64,000 nt of DNA, taken from contig NZ_JABBGG010000003.1 of the NCBI RefSeq assembly GCF_012927275.1, positions 1 through 64,000 of the forward strand, read 5' to 3'. Each line of letters begins with the position of its first letter. The first letter of the stretch is position 1. Origin of the DNA: Massilia polaris (GTDB lineage Bacteria; Pseudomonadota; Gammaproteobacteria; Burkholderiales; Burkholderiaceae_D). The translations under genes and the position numbers were made by a program. Positions 29,301 to 37,424 of this stretch are shown one piece after another. The notes below the pieces were generated by a model, which did no database searches, was not told the origin of the DNA, and saw only the letters and a list, made by a program, of their open reading frames with translations.

Positions 29301-29418
29301 CTTCATCCTGGCCGAGATTGCCGTAACTGAGGATACCGCCGATCAGCAGCGCGCCCATCAGGTAGCGGATCAGCGGGATGTGTTCGAGCGCCCAGCGTGA
29401 AAGATTAAAACCCCTCAT
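26326..29418 (-). CDS. RND family efflux pump, inner-membrane subunit
   Basis: A 1030-residue proton-driven transporter of the AcrB/HAE type. MRGFNLSRWALEHIPLIRYL begins the first membrane helix at about 15-30. Two blocks of membrane helices surround two large periplasmic loops. The TM4 motif reads ALGLLVDDAIIAVEMMVRKM, with the conserved acidic pair. The ATG at 29418 overlaps the stop of the adaptor gene (ATGA), which fixes the start over a longer open frame. No outer-membrane TolC-type gene or regulator lies beside it. The substrate cannot be told; drugs, solvents and small organic compounds are all possible. Confidence 0.92.
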   Translation of the reverse strand: MRGFNLSRWALEHIPLIRYLMGALLIGGILSYGNLGQDEDPPFTFRVMVVRAIWPGATAVQMAEQVTDKLERKLQETPYIDKIKSYSKPGETFIIVELRESTPPSETSASWYQVRKKIGDIRATLPAGVIGPFFNDEFGDTYGSIFALSGDGFNYAEMKDHADFVRQQLLRVPLVAKVEQFGVQDEKITIEFSHKKFSQLGVPFDVIVNQIATQNAIEASGVMVTPTDNLQVRVTGALQDVKELESLQLRANGATFRLGDFAKIKREYKDPPQDKMRFNGQEVIGLGVSMEKGGNIITMGKGLEETVARIKSQLPVGIELERVSDQPRAVAASVGEFIKVLIEAVLIVLAVSFIALGLHTKPLRIDPRPGLVVALTIPLVLAITFLLMSIFHIDLHKISLGALIIALGLLVDDAIIAVEMMVRKMEEGMSRFDAATFAYTSTAMPMLTGTLITAAGFLPIGLAQSAAGEYTFSMFSVNAIALLVSWLVAVIFTPYIGFLLLKVKPHATTAGESEHDVFNTPAYLRFRKVVAWCVEWRFATIAMTLAVFGLGVFGFKFIEKQFFPDSSRPELMVEMWMPEGAAFSATEAQVKKFEAFIGKQENVESVTSYVGTGSPRFYLPLDQIFPQSNVAQLVVLPTSLKAREELRLKIVEVFENDFPEVRGRVRLLPNGPPVPYPVQFRVGGPDIATTRALADQVKEVMRANPNSLGVNDNWNESVKVLRLDLDQAKMRALGVTSQSVMRVANTILSGTPVGQFREDNKLIDIVIRQPVEERATLSALNETNVPTPSGRSVTISQVARVAFVWEPGVVWREGREWAITVQSDVVDGIQGPTVSDQVLESLADLRAKLPPGYTIEVAGAAADSAAAEASIAANVPLVLFIVFTLLMLQLHSFSRSVMVFLTGPLGVAGAAMALLLLSRPFGFVANLGVIALFGMIIRNSVILVDQIERDIANGAEAWNAVIDAAVRRARPIVLTAAAAALAMIPLTRSVFWGPMAVAIMGGLVVATALTLLFLPALYAAWFRVRKPVGT

Positions 29419-30548
29419 TTCACTGCCCCGGCGGCTGCCACGGGCGCGACCTGCCCGGACAGCAGTTTGACCTTCTGTCCGTTCTTCAGCTTGTTCACGC
29501 CGGCGGTGACGATGGTCTGGCCCGGCGCGATGCCGCTCGCGATGACCACGTCGTTGCCGGACGTGCCGCCAACCTGCACGGGCACCAGCTTCACGGCGCC
29601 TTTTTCGACGACCCACACGGCAGTCGACGACTTCTCATGGAACAGCGCCGTCAGCGGAACGCGCATCTGCGGCGTCGCCCACTTCGATGCGAACTGCACG
29701 CGCGCCGTCATGCCCAGCTTGACGTCGCTGCCTGCGCCAGGAATCGACACGCGCACCGGGTAGGTACGAGTGGCAGGATCGGCCACCGGCGACACTTCGC
29801 GGATCGTGCCGCGGATGGCGACATCGGGGTTGGCCCACATGCGCACCGTGACGTCCTGCACCTTGCGCATCGCGTCGACCTTGTCTTCCGGGAGCGAGAT
29901 CACGATCTCTTTATCGTTGGTGTTGGCGACGCTGGCGACCGGCGTGCCGGCAGCCACCACCTGCCCTACTTCGGCGCTGATGGCGGTGACGACGCCGTCC
30001 GTGTCGGACACCAGTGTCGAGTACTGCGCCTGGTTCGACTGCGCCGAGTAGCCGGCCCTGGCCGCATCGACATTGGCCTGCGCCGATGCGAACGCCGATT
30101 TGCGTGCGTCGAGCACGGCCTGGCTGACGAAATTCTGCTTGCGCAGCTCCTGGTAGCGTTTCAATTCGGCGCGCGCCAGGTCGCGCTGGGTTTCGGCGGC
30201 ACGCAGCGAGGCGCGTGCCTGCGTCTGCGACAACTGCAAGTCCTGCGGGTCAAGCTGCATCAGCACCTGGCCGCGTTTGACGACAGTGCCCACATCGACC
30301 TTGCGCGCGATGATCTTGCCGCCGACGCGAAAGCCCAGGCGCGATTCGACGCGCGGACGCACCTCACCGGCAAACTCCGCGTTGACGTCGATATCGCTGC
30401 TGCCCACCACGATGGCCCTGACCGGCCGGACATCCTCCTGTTTCGGCGCGTCCTTCGAACACGCCGCCAGCAACAGCAGCAGCGAGGTGGAGAGCATGAG
30501 GCCGACAGCGGCGGGGCTTTTGGGGCGCAGTTTTTTCAGGGCGAACAC
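29415..30548 (-). CDS. RND efflux periplasmic adaptor (membrane fusion) lipoprotein
   Basis: A 377-residue HlyD/AcrA-family protein. The signal peptide ends in a lipobox (LLLLLAACSKD), so it should be lipid-anchored at that Cys. A barrel-sandwich segment (GFRVGGKIIARKVDVGTVVK), an alpha-hairpin (about 100-160, QTQARASLRAAETQRDLARA) and beta-barrel domains (VRVSIPGAGSDVKLGMTARV) follow. The start is a GTG at 30548, with AAAGGA 7 nt upstream. It is the first gene of a coupled two-gene pump operon. An inverted repeat, ggtggc-N6-gccacc, at 30569-30586 just upstream could be a regulator site. Confidence 0.9.
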   Translation of the reverse strand: MFALKKLRPKSPAAVGLMLSTSLLLLLAACSKDAPKQEDVRPVRAIVVGSSDIDVNAEFAGEVRPRVESRLGFRVGGKIIARKVDVGTVVKRGQVLMQLDPQDLQLSQTQARASLRAAETQRDLARAELKRYQELRKQNFVSQAVLDARKSAFASAQANVDAARAGYSAQSNQAQYSTLVSDTDGVVTAISAEVGQVVAAGTPVASVANTNDKEIVISLPEDKVDAMRKVQDVTVRMWANPDVAIRGTIREVSPVADPATRTYPVRVSIPGAGSDVKLGMTARVQFASKWATPQMRVPLTALFHEKSSTAVWVVEKGAVKLVPVQVGGTSGNDVVIASGIAPGQTIVTAGVNKLKNGQKVKLLSGQVAPVAAAGAVK

Positions 30549-30706
30549 GGTGTTTTCCTTTACTATGCGGTGGCGCCTGGGCCACCAATTGCTTAAGCGA
30601 CAAGATGGTACTACTTTTACATGCGCTCAGCTACTGACTTTCAGGTTATTAATTATAGCTGTGCAGAAATTCCTTTGCTAATGACTTTTGCGTCACTTAC
30701 TCCTTC

Positions 30707-31516
30707 ATGCCTGTCGATCATTACGAAAATTTTCCTGTCGCTTCTGTATTGATGCCGAGACGGCTGGTCCCGGCCATCGAGGCGATCTACGCCTTTGCGC
30801 GCAGCGCGGACGACCTGGCCGATGAGGGCGACGCGGCGCCGGCCGAGCGGTTGGCGGCACTGGCGGCATATGAAGAGGCGCTCGACGGCATCGAGAGCGG
30901 CGAGCTGCAGGCCGACCCGCTGTTCGCACGGCTTGCCAGGGTGATCGCGCAATACAAGCTGCCGCTGCAGCCATTCCGCGACCTGCTGTCGGCCTTCCGC
31001 CAGGATGTCGTCACCACCCGCTACGCCGGATTCGACGCGCTGCTCGATTACTGCCGCCGCTCGGCCAACCCGGTCGGCCTGCTGATGCTGTCGCTGTACG
31101 GTGCCGCCGGCGAGCGTAACGTCCGCGACTCGGACGCGATCTGCTCGGCGCTCCAGCTGATCAACTTCCTGCAGGACGTGGCGATCGACCGCAACAAGGA
31201 CCGCATCTATATCCCGCTGGACGACCTCGCGCGGTTCGGCGTCGATCCGGCCCAGCTTGACCAGGGCCTCGCTGACGAGCGCTGGCGTGCGCTGATGGCG
31301 TTCGAGGTGCGGCGTGCCCGCGCGCTGATGCTCGCCGGCGCCCCGCTCGCGCGCCGGCTCCCCGGCCGCATCGGCTGGGAGCTGCGCCTGGTGGTCCAGG
31401 GCGGCCTGCGCATCCTCGACAAGATCGAAGGTGTCGGCTACGACGTGTTCACGCGCCGCCCGCAGCTGAAACCGGCGGACTGGGCAGTCATGCTGTGGCG
31501 CGCGATCCGGATGTAA
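30707..31516 (+). CDS. hpnC: Squalene synthase-family protein HpnC
   Basis: A 269-residue trans-prenyltransferase-like enzyme of the squalene/phytoene synthase family. The N-terminal HYENFPVASVLMPRRLVPAI is the HpnC hallmark. The first Asp-rich motif is RSADDLADEG at about 35, and the second is QLINFLQDVAIDRNKDRIYI. In the three-enzyme route HpnC removes diphosphate from presqualene diphosphate to give hydroxysqualene. It is divergent from the RND operon and followed by hpnD and hpnE. The Shine-Dalgarno is weak. Confidence 0.9.
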   Translation: MPVDHYENFPVASVLMPRRLVPAIEAIYAFARSADDLADEGDAAPAERLAALAAYEEALDGIESGELQADPLFARLARVIAQYKLPLQPFRDLLSAFRQDVVTTRYAGFDALLDYCRRSANPVGLLMLSLYGAAGERNVRDSDAICSALQLINFLQDVAIDRNKDRIYIPLDDLARFGVDPAQLDQGLADERWRALMAFEVRRARALMLAGAPLARRLPGRIGWELRLVVQGGLRILDKIEGVGYDVFTRRPQLKPADWAVMLWRAIRM

Positions 31517-31599
31517 CGAAAAATCAAGCTCCCAGCGGTATCGGCAACACCCATCGGCTAGAATAGCGGCTTCCTGTCGCGCACCCTTGCTTTTAGAAC

Positions 31600-32433
31600 A
31601 TGTCTCCCGACGAATACTGCCACCAGAAAACCGTTCAAAGCGGTTCGAGTTTTTACTACAGCTTCCTGTTCCTGCCGCAGGAGCGCCGCCGCGCGATTAC
31701 CGCGCTGTATGCGTTCTGCCGCGAAGTCGACGACACGGTCGACGACTGCACCGACCAGTCGGTCGCGCGCATCAAGCTGGCCTGGTGGCGCACCGAAGTC
31801 TCGAAAATGTACGAGGGCACGCCGGCCCACCCGGTGATGCAGGCATTGCAGCCGCACCTGGCCGTGTACAAGCTCGAACAACAGCACCTGCTGGCGATCG
31901 TCGATGGCATGGAGATGGACCTCGACCAGAGCCGCTACCTCGACTACCCGGCCCTGCAGCGCTACTGCTGGCACGTGGCGAGCGTGGTCGGCATCCTGTC
32001 GGCCAGCATCTTCGGCGTGACCAATCCGCGCACGCTGGAATACGCCGAGAAGCTGGGCCTCGCGTTCCAGCTGACGAACATCATCCGCGACGTCGGCGAA
32101 GATGCGCGCAAGGGCCGCATCTACCTGCCGATCAACGAGCTCCAGCAGTTCGGCGTGACGGCGGCGGACCTGCTCAACGCGCGCCACAGCGACAAGTTCG
32201 AAGCGCTGATGCGCTTCCAGGTCGCGCGTGCATACAAGATGTACGATGAAGCGATGGCGCTGCTGCCGAAGGAAGACCGCCGCGCGCAGCGTCCGGGCCT
32301 GATGATGGCCGCGATCTACCGCACCGTGCTCGACGAAATCGAACGCGACAACTACCAGGTACTGAACCAGCGGATCTCGCTCACGCCCATCCGGAAGCTC
32401 TGGCTGGCGTGGAAGACCTATGTCCGCAGCTAA
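31600..32433 (+). CDS. hpnD: Presqualene diphosphate synthase HpnD
   Basis: A 277-residue enzyme that joins two farnesyl diphosphates to presqualene diphosphate. SSFYYSFLFLPQERRRAITA is the typical N-terminus. The first Asp-rich motif is CREVDDTVDDC, and the second, QLTNIIRDVGEDARKGRIYL, binds Mg-diphosphate. The length fits HpnD. It overlaps the start of hpnE by 14 nt. Confidence 0.92.
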   Translation: MSPDEYCHQKTVQSGSSFYYSFLFLPQERRRAITALYAFCREVDDTVDDCTDQSVARIKLAWWRTEVSKMYEGTPAHPVMQALQPHLAVYKLEQQHLLAIVDGMEMDLDQSRYLDYPALQRYCWHVASVVGILSASIFGVTNPRTLEYAEKLGLAFQLTNIIRDVGEDARKGRIYLPINELQQFGVTAADLLNARHSDKFEALMRFQVARAYKMYDEAMALLPKEDRRAQRPGLMMAAIYRTVLDEIERDNYQVLNQRISLTPIRKLWLAWKTYVRS

Positions 32434-33751
32434 GGCGCCGGCCAGCGCCGCCGTCATCGGCGGCGGCTGGGCAGGCTGCGCGGCCGCGGTGGAGCTGGCC
32501 CATGCAGGGTGCAAGGTCACGCTGTTCGAAGCCGCCCGTTCGCTGGGCGGGCGCGCGCGCAGCGTCGAGGTGCACGGCAAACTGCTCGACAACGGCCAGC
32601 ACATCATGCTGGGCGCGTACAGCGACACCTTGCGCCTGCTGCGCCGCGTCGGCATCAAGCCGGCCGCCGCCCTGCTCCACCTTCCCCTGCAAATGCGCTA
32701 TCCGCCGGGGTCCGGCATGGACTTCGTCGCAGCGCGCCTGCCTGCGCCGCTGCACCTGGCCATCGCGCTGCTGCGCGCGAAGGGACTGGGAGGCGACGAC
32801 AAAATGGCGCTGGCCCGTTTCTCGACCAGCGCGCGCTGGATGGACTGGACGCTGTACAACGACTGCAGCGTCACCGAACTGCTCGAACGCTTCGACCAGA
32901 CCCCGCGCCTGATCGCGCTGATGTGGCGTCCGCTGTGCCTTGCGGCCCTCAACACGCCGCCGGAGCGGGCGTCGGCGCAGGTGTTCCTCAATGTGCTGCG
33001 CGACAGCCTGGGCGCGCAGCGCGCCGCGTCGGACATGCTGGTGCCGCGCCTCGCGCTCGGCGCCCTGTTCCCAGCAGCGGCGGCCGGCTACGTCGAATCG
33101 CGCGGCGGGATTGTCCGCATCGGCGCGCGCGTCGATGCGCTCGAGGCTGCGGGCGATGGCTGGCAACTGCGCTGCGGCGCCGAATCGCAGGCATTTGACG
33201 CGGTAATCATCGCCACCCCGCCTTACGTCGCGGAATCGCTGCTCGAAGGACTGGACGCGGCGCCGATTCCCGCGTTCGAGTACGAGCCGATCACCACCTG
33301 CTATCTCCAGTACGGCGCCGCCGTGCGCCTCGGCCTGCCGTTTTACGCGCTGGAAGAGCATCCGGAATCGGGCGAATGGGGCCAGTTCCTGTTCGACCGG
33401 GGGCAGCTCGACAAGGACCAGGCCGGGCTGCTGGCAGTTGTCATCAGTGCATCGGGCAGCGCCGTTGAGCTTGGCCAGGATGCGCTCAGCGCCGCCGTCG
33501 CGCAGCAGTTGGCGCGCGTGCTGGGCCGGCCGGAGCTGGGCTCGCCCTCGTGGACCAAGGTCATCACGGAAAAGCGTGCGACCTTCGCCTGCACGCCGGG
33601 ACTGCTACGCCCGGGCAATGAAACGGGCCTGCCGGGCCTCTGGCTGGCGGGCGATTACACCGCCAGCGACTACCCGGCGACCCTGGAAGGCGCCGTGCGC
33701 AGCGGATCGGCGGCCGCGCGCGCCGTGCTGCAGCGCACAGCCATCCCCTGA
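32420..33751 (+). CDS. hpnE: Hydroxysqualene dehydroxylase HpnE
   Basis: A 443-residue FAD-dependent amine-oxidase-fold enzyme that reduces hydroxysqualene to squalene. The N-terminal dinucleotide-binding motif is AAVIGGGWAGCAAAVELA (about 9-26), followed by SLGGRARSVEVHGKLLDNGQ. The C-terminal FAD motif is LPGLWLAGDYTASDYPATLE. The last step of the squalene route sits downstream of the first two, although the gene order C-D-E is not the reaction order. No squalene-hopene cyclase gene is in this window. Confidence 0.92.
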   Translation: MSAAKAPASAAVIGGGWAGCAAAVELAHAGCKVTLFEAARSLGGRARSVEVHGKLLDNGQHIMLGAYSDTLRLLRRVGIKPAAALLHLPLQMRYPPGSGMDFVAARLPAPLHLAIALLRAKGLGGDDKMALARFSTSARWMDWTLYNDCSVTELLERFDQTPRLIALMWRPLCLAALNTPPERASAQVFLNVLRDSLGAQRAASDMLVPRLALGALFPAAAAGYVESRGGIVRIGARVDALEAAGDGWQLRCGAESQAFDAVIIATPPYVAESLLEGLDAAPIPAFEYEPITTCYLQYGAAVRLGLPFYALEEHPESGEWGQFLFDRGQLDKDQAGLLAVVISASGSAVELGQDALSAAVAQQLARVLGRPELGSPSWTKVITEKRATFACTPGLLRPGNETGLPGLWLAGDYTASDYPATLEGAVRSGSAAARAVLQRTAIP

Positions 33752-33847
33752 TATGGCCTCCTGCCCCGCGAAAAATGCAGCCTGTCGCACGGCGGTGGCA
33801 GCCAGGTGAGCGTTTGCGTAAAGTCACATCATCGAAACAGGTCTTTC

Positions 33848-34006
33848 ATGATGGATTTGCAAATGAACATCACCCTTGTCCTTCGCGCACTGGCCTTGCT
33901 GGCATTTGTCGCCGCAAGCACAGCAGTGATTGTCATCCCGGAACTGATTGGCGGCATCCGCGCGCCGCAAACGCATATCGCCGTCGTGGCCCTTGCCCAC
34001 GGCTGA
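33848..34006 (+). CDS. Small hydrophobic membrane peptide
   Basis: A 52-residue frame starting MMDLQMNITLVLRALALLAF with one long apolar helix (about 8-32) and a short polar tail ending VALAHG. AGGT lies 6 nt before the ATG. It sits 22 bp upstream of the DUF1700 gene, on the same strand and close enough to share a transcript. No homologue is recognised; it could be a chance frame, but its position and composition favour a real small membrane protein. Confidence 0.45.
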   Translation: MMDLQMNITLVLRALALLAFVAASTAVIVIPELIGGIRAPQTHIAVVALAHG

Positions 34007-34028
34007 CGGCAACTGATTGGAGCAACAC

Positions 34029-34841
34029 ATGGGCAAACTTGAATATCTCGACGCATTAAAGCGTGCCATGGCCGGGCTGCCGGTCGAGGCGCAAGCCAAG
34101 ACCCTGGCTTACTACGAACAGCGTTTCGTCGACGGCGTCGCCGCTGGCCTGAGCGAAGAAGAAATCGCGAAGGGTCTCGACGATCCGAAAAAGATCGCCA
34201 TGACGCTGCGCGCCAACACCCATATGCGCGCTTTCGAGGAAAAGAAGAACCCGGCGAACTTCGTGCGCCTGATGGTCGCGGTCATTGGCCTGGCCATCTT
34301 CAACCTGTTCATGGTGGTGCCGGCGATCGTCTACGCATCGCTGCTGGCGACGCTGTACGCATGCGGCCTGGCGCTCTACCTCGGCGGCGTGGCGGTCACC
34401 GCCAGCGGCCTGGCCGGCGCCAGCGAGCTGGTACTGGACGGGCCGCTGCGGCACTTCGTGATCCATGGCCGCGACGATGACGGCGAACGGCGCCAGGCCA
34501 AGGTCACCATCGATGCGATGGGCGTGCACGTCGATGAAAACCACAAAGGCGACGAAGCGGAAGCCTCGGCCTCCGCCACCGCCAGCGTCGATGTGGACGT
34601 CTCCGAGGACACCAACCGCTCCGAACGCGTGATCCGCGGCGCCGAATCGGTGGCTGAACGCGGCATCAAGGTCTACACCGACATGGACGCCGATTCGCGC
34701 GCAACCCAGACCGCGGTCGGCCTGGCGATGGTACTTGGCGGGATCGTGCTGTTCCTGCTCAGCCTTGTCGTGACGCGCTACACCTTCATCGGCATCCGGC
34801 GCTACATCGATATGAACCTGTCCCTGCTCAAGGGCGCCTGA
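34029..34841 (+). CDS. DUF1700-family membrane protein
   Basis: A 270-residue inner-membrane protein. The N-terminal about 70 residues (MGKLEYLDALKRAMAGLPVE...YYEQRFVDGVAAGLSEEE) are the DUF1700 helical signature. Two closely spaced membrane helices follow (about 82-130). A soluble acidic segment (GDEAEASASATASVDVDVSE) comes next, and a last helix (about 235-255). GGAG 6 nt upstream supports the ATG at 34029. In other bacteria such genes sit with PadR regulators and adhesin-head proteins; here the adhesin-like gene follows but no PadR gene is seen. The role is unknown, perhaps envelope stress sensing. Confidence 0.75.
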   Translation: MGKLEYLDALKRAMAGLPVEAQAKTLAYYEQRFVDGVAAGLSEEEIAKGLDDPKKIAMTLRANTHMRAFEEKKNPANFVRLMVAVIGLAIFNLFMVVPAIVYASLLATLYACGLALYLGGVAVTASGLAGASELVLDGPLRHFVIHGRDDDGERRQAKVTIDAMGVHVDENHKGDEAEASASATASVDVDVSEDTNRSERVIRGAESVAERGIKVYTDMDADSRATQTAVGLAMVLGGIVLFLLSLVVTRYTFIGIRRYIDMNLSLLKGA

Positions 34842-34858
34842 ACCAGATCGGAGTCGCA

Positions 34859-35665
34859 ATGAGAACATTATTAAAAGTCGGATTCGGCATGCTGGTACTG
34901 GCGTTCGCGCTGATCGCCATGTCCTACAGCATGCTGCGCGCCGAAGGCACCGCGGGGTCGTCGAATCCTGAAGGCCGCATGGTCGATACCGAAACCCGCA
35001 AGGTCGAGGCCCGCGTCACCAGCATCGACCTGACCGGGCCGATCGACCTGACCTTGCGCCAGGGCGCGGTGCCGTCGCTGACGGTGCGCGGCGAAAAGCG
35101 CCTGCTCGGGAATGTGGAGACCATCCAGGTCGGCGATACGCTGGAAATCGCGACCAAGGGCATGCTGCTGCATCACCGAAATCCGTTGCAGGTCGTGCTG
35201 GTGCTGCCGTCGCTGGAAAGTGTCAGCATCAACGGCAGCGGCTCCAGCACCGTCAACGGCTTCATCGGCGACAAGGCCAATGTGGAGCTGCACGGGTCGG
35301 GCAACCTCAAGTTCAACGGGCGCTATCGCGAAGTCGTCGCCGGCGTGCATGGCAGCGGCGAGGTCGAAGTCAATGGCGGCGCCAGCGAAAAGGTCGCCGT
35401 CGAAGTGGTCGGCTCCGGCCAGATGACGGTGGTCGGATCGGCCGAAGAATTCAAAGTTGAACAGACCGGATCGGGCGACCTGAATGCGCGCCACCTGGCC
35501 GCGCGCGCGGTCAATGTCGAGTTGATGGGCTCAGGGACGTCGATTGTCCAGGCGCGCGAAGTGGCCGCGGTGAGCCTGCGCGGCAGCGGCGACGTCACCG
35601 TCCATGGCAGCCCAAGCCAGCGCAGCGTCAGCCGCACCGGCTCCGGCGACGTCACTTTCCGCTAG
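34859..35665 (+). CDS. Exported GIN/DUF2807-type adhesin head-domain protein
   Basis: A 268-residue protein with a single N-terminal membrane or signal segment (GFGMLVLAFALIAMSYSM). The rest is a right-handed beta-helix-like repeat with recurrent GSG turns: SINGSGSSTVNGF, ELHGSGNLKFNG, GVHGSGEVEVNG, EVVGSGQMTVVG, EQTGSGDLNA, ELMGSGTSIV, SLRGSGDVTV. This is the pattern of putative auto-transporter adhesin head GIN domains. GGAG lies 6 nt upstream. It follows the DUF1700 gene by 17 bp, so the two likely form an operon. The 3' end overlaps the convergent flavoprotein gene by 14 bp. Confidence 0.8.
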   Translation: MRTLLKVGFGMLVLAFALIAMSYSMLRAEGTAGSSNPEGRMVDTETRKVEARVTSIDLTGPIDLTLRQGAVPSLTVRGEKRLLGNVETIQVGDTLEIATKGMLLHHRNPLQVVLVLPSLESVSINGSGSSTVNGFIGDKANVELHGSGNLKFNGRYREVVAGVHGSGEVEVNGGASEKVAVEVVGSGQMTVVGSAEEFKVEQTGSGDLNARHLAARAVNVELMGSGTSIVQAREVAAVSLRGSGDVTVHGSPSQRSVSRTGSGDVTFR

Positions 35666-36902
35666 TAGCCAGCCACGCCAGCGCGCCGTTTGCCGCGGCG
35701 CGCGCGCTGGCAAAGCACGCGGTCAGAAGATATCCCCCGGTCGGCGCTTCCCAGTCGACCATTTCTCCCGCTACGAAGACCCCCGGTAGTGCGCGCAGCA
35801 TGCCGCTTTCCGCCTCAATCGCCTCGAAGCGCACGCCCCCGGCGCTGCTGATCGCCTCGTCGATCGGGCGCGCACGGATCAACCTCAAGGGCAGGTGTTT
35901 GAGCGCGGCCGCCAGCAGCGCCGGGTTGGCGAAGTCCTGCTTCGACAGGCACTCGTGCAGCAGCCCGGACTTGACGCCCTTGATACCCAGCCGGCTTTGC
36001 AGGTGGCTGGGCATCGAACGGGCGCCGCGCGGGCGCGACACTTCTTCAAACACGCGTTCCGCAGCCAGGTCGGGCAGGAGGTCGAGCCAGATGGTGGTGC
36101 TGCCTTCGGCCTCGACCTGGTCGCGCAGGGCGGCGGACAGCGCGTAAATCAGGCTGCCCTCGACGCCGGTTTGCGTGACGACGAACTGGCCCTGCTTGCG
36201 AACCATCTGGCCGCCCCTGTCGCGCGAAGTCACGGCCACGGTAATCAAAGGTTCACCCGCGTGGCGGCTGCTGAAATGCTCGCTCCAGTCCACCTCGAAT
36301 CCGCAGTTGGCCGGGCGCAGCGGTGCTACGTCCACTTCTTTGGCCTGCAGCAGCGGCACCCACGCGCCGTCCGAACCGAGTCGTGCCCAGCTGCAGCCGC
36401 CCAGTGCGAGGACCACGGCGTCGGCTTCGGCTTCAAGCTCGCCCTCCGGCGCAGCGAACAGCAGCTTGTCGCCGCGCCAGCCCAGCCAGCGATGGCGCAT
36501 GTGGAACTGGACGCCGGACTCGCGCAGGCGGTGCAGCCAGGCGCGCAGCAGCGGGGCCGCCTTCATATCGGTCGGGAAGACGCGCCCGGAGCTGCCGACG
36601 AATGTCTCGACGCCCAGGCCGTGAATCCAGTCGCGCACCGCTGCGGCGTCAAAGCACTCGAGCCAGCGGGCGACCTGCTGTTCGCGCCCGCCATAGCGCG
36701 CGACAAATGCTTCATACGGCTCGGAGTGGGTGATGTTCATGCCGCCCTTCCCCGCCAACAGGAACTTGCGGCCGACGGACGGCATCGCATCGTAGAGGTT
36801 GACCTGCACGCCGCCCGCACCCAGGACTTCGGCCGCCATCAGGCCTGCCGGGCCGCCGCCGATGATGGCGACTCTTTTAGTGCGGAGGGAATTGATTGGC
36901 AT
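35652..36902 (-). CDS. HI0933-family flavoprotein (TIGR03862 type)
   Basis: A 416-residue FAD-dependent oxidoreductase. The N-terminal Rossmann motif is VAIIGGGPAGLMAAEVLGAG, followed by GRKFLLAGKGGMNITHSE, the family signature. The C-terminal FAD-binding segment reads LPGVFVAGEMVDWEAPTGGY. Relatives include BaiN and RdsA-type proteins, but the substrate of this branch is unsettled. It is single, convergent with the adhesin-like gene and divergent from the membrane protein gene at 37038. Confidence 0.85.
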   Translation of the reverse strand: MPINSLRTKRVAIIGGGPAGLMAAEVLGAGGVQVNLYDAMPSVGRKFLLAGKGGMNITHSEPYEAFVARYGGREQQVARWLECFDAAAVRDWIHGLGVETFVGSSGRVFPTDMKAAPLLRAWLHRLRESGVQFHMRHRWLGWRGDKLLFAAPEGELEAEADAVVLALGGCSWARLGSDGAWVPLLQAKEVDVAPLRPANCGFEVDWSEHFSSRHAGEPLITVAVTSRDRGGQMVRKQGQFVVTQTGVEGSLIYALSAALRDQVEAEGSTTIWLDLLPDLAAERVFEEVSRPRGARSMPSHLQSRLGIKGVKSGLLHECLSKQDFANPALLAAALKHLPLRLIRARPIDEAISSAGGVRFEAIEAESGMLRALPGVFVAGEMVDWEAPTGGYLLTACFASARAAANGALAWLATSGK

Positions 36903-36963
36903 CGATGCGGCGCTTGCGATTGAAGGACCGCCATTTTAGTCGAGATTGGCCTCGCCCAGACAG

Positions 36964-37023
36964 ATGTAAAGGGAACTTGACATGCAAAACCAAGCCGCCT
37001 AATATGTAAAGCATACTTGACTA
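36964..37023 (+). promoter_or_regulatory. Promoter flanked by two inverted-repeat operators
   Basis: TTGACA (36977-36982), exactly 17 nt, then TAATAT (37000-37005), a near-consensus promoter. Two sites of the form ATGTAAAG-N4-CTTGAC(A) lie at 36964-36983 and 37004-37023, 40 bp apart. The first covers the -35 box and the second the -10 end and start point. Each is an imperfect inverted repeat (ATGTAAAG against ATGTCAAG). The likely binder is the HTH protein encoded second in the transcript. Confidence 0.65.
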
Positions 37024-37037
37024 AACGGAGCGATGGC

Positions 37038-37424
37038 ATGCATGAGAAGACGGTAGCGCGAATCTATACGAGGGAAATGTGCGGCGCCATGTTTGTGTAT
37101 GTGGTCTTGCTGGTCGCCTCGATCAAGCTTGGACGTCCGATGGCCGACGGCGTTGGCCGCATCCTGGCGCTGGCTAGCCGGGTGATCGGTGTCCTGCTGG
37201 TGGTGTGGGCCCTGGCGCGCCACTTCCGCCGGGTCGACGAATTCATTCGCCAGACCACGCTGGAAAGCATCGCCATCGCAGCCGCTGTTGCCGCAGGCCT
37301 CAGCTTCACCTACGGCTTCCTCGAAACCGCCGGCTATCCGCGCCTGTCCATGTTCGTCGTGCTGCCGCTGATGTTCGGGGTGTGGGGCGTAGTGTCCTGC
37401 GTGCGCGCAATCGCCAACCGATGA
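37038..37424 (+). CDS. Four-helix membrane protein paired with HTH regulator
   Basis: A 128-residue protein with four predicted membrane helices (about 18-35, 43-60, 78-97 and 103-122) and no catalytic motif. The start at 37038 is set by GGAG 7 nt upstream. It overlaps the next gene by ATGA (37421-37424). Integral membrane proteins coupled to a small YozG-like HTH protein are a widespread pair; the function is not established. It may sense a membrane state and control the regulator. Confidence 0.7.
   Translation: MHEKTVARIYTREMCGAMFVYVVLLVASIKLGRPMADGVGRILALASRVIGVLLVVWALARHFRRVDEFIRQTTLESIAIAAAVAAGLSFTYGFLETAGYPRLSMFVVLPLMFGVWGVVSCVRAIANR

Noticed and set aside
26746-29400. 884-codon open frame opposite the RND pump gene
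   Set aside because: The minus-strand frame is a full RND transporter; the plus frame has no recognisable motif and no start signal.
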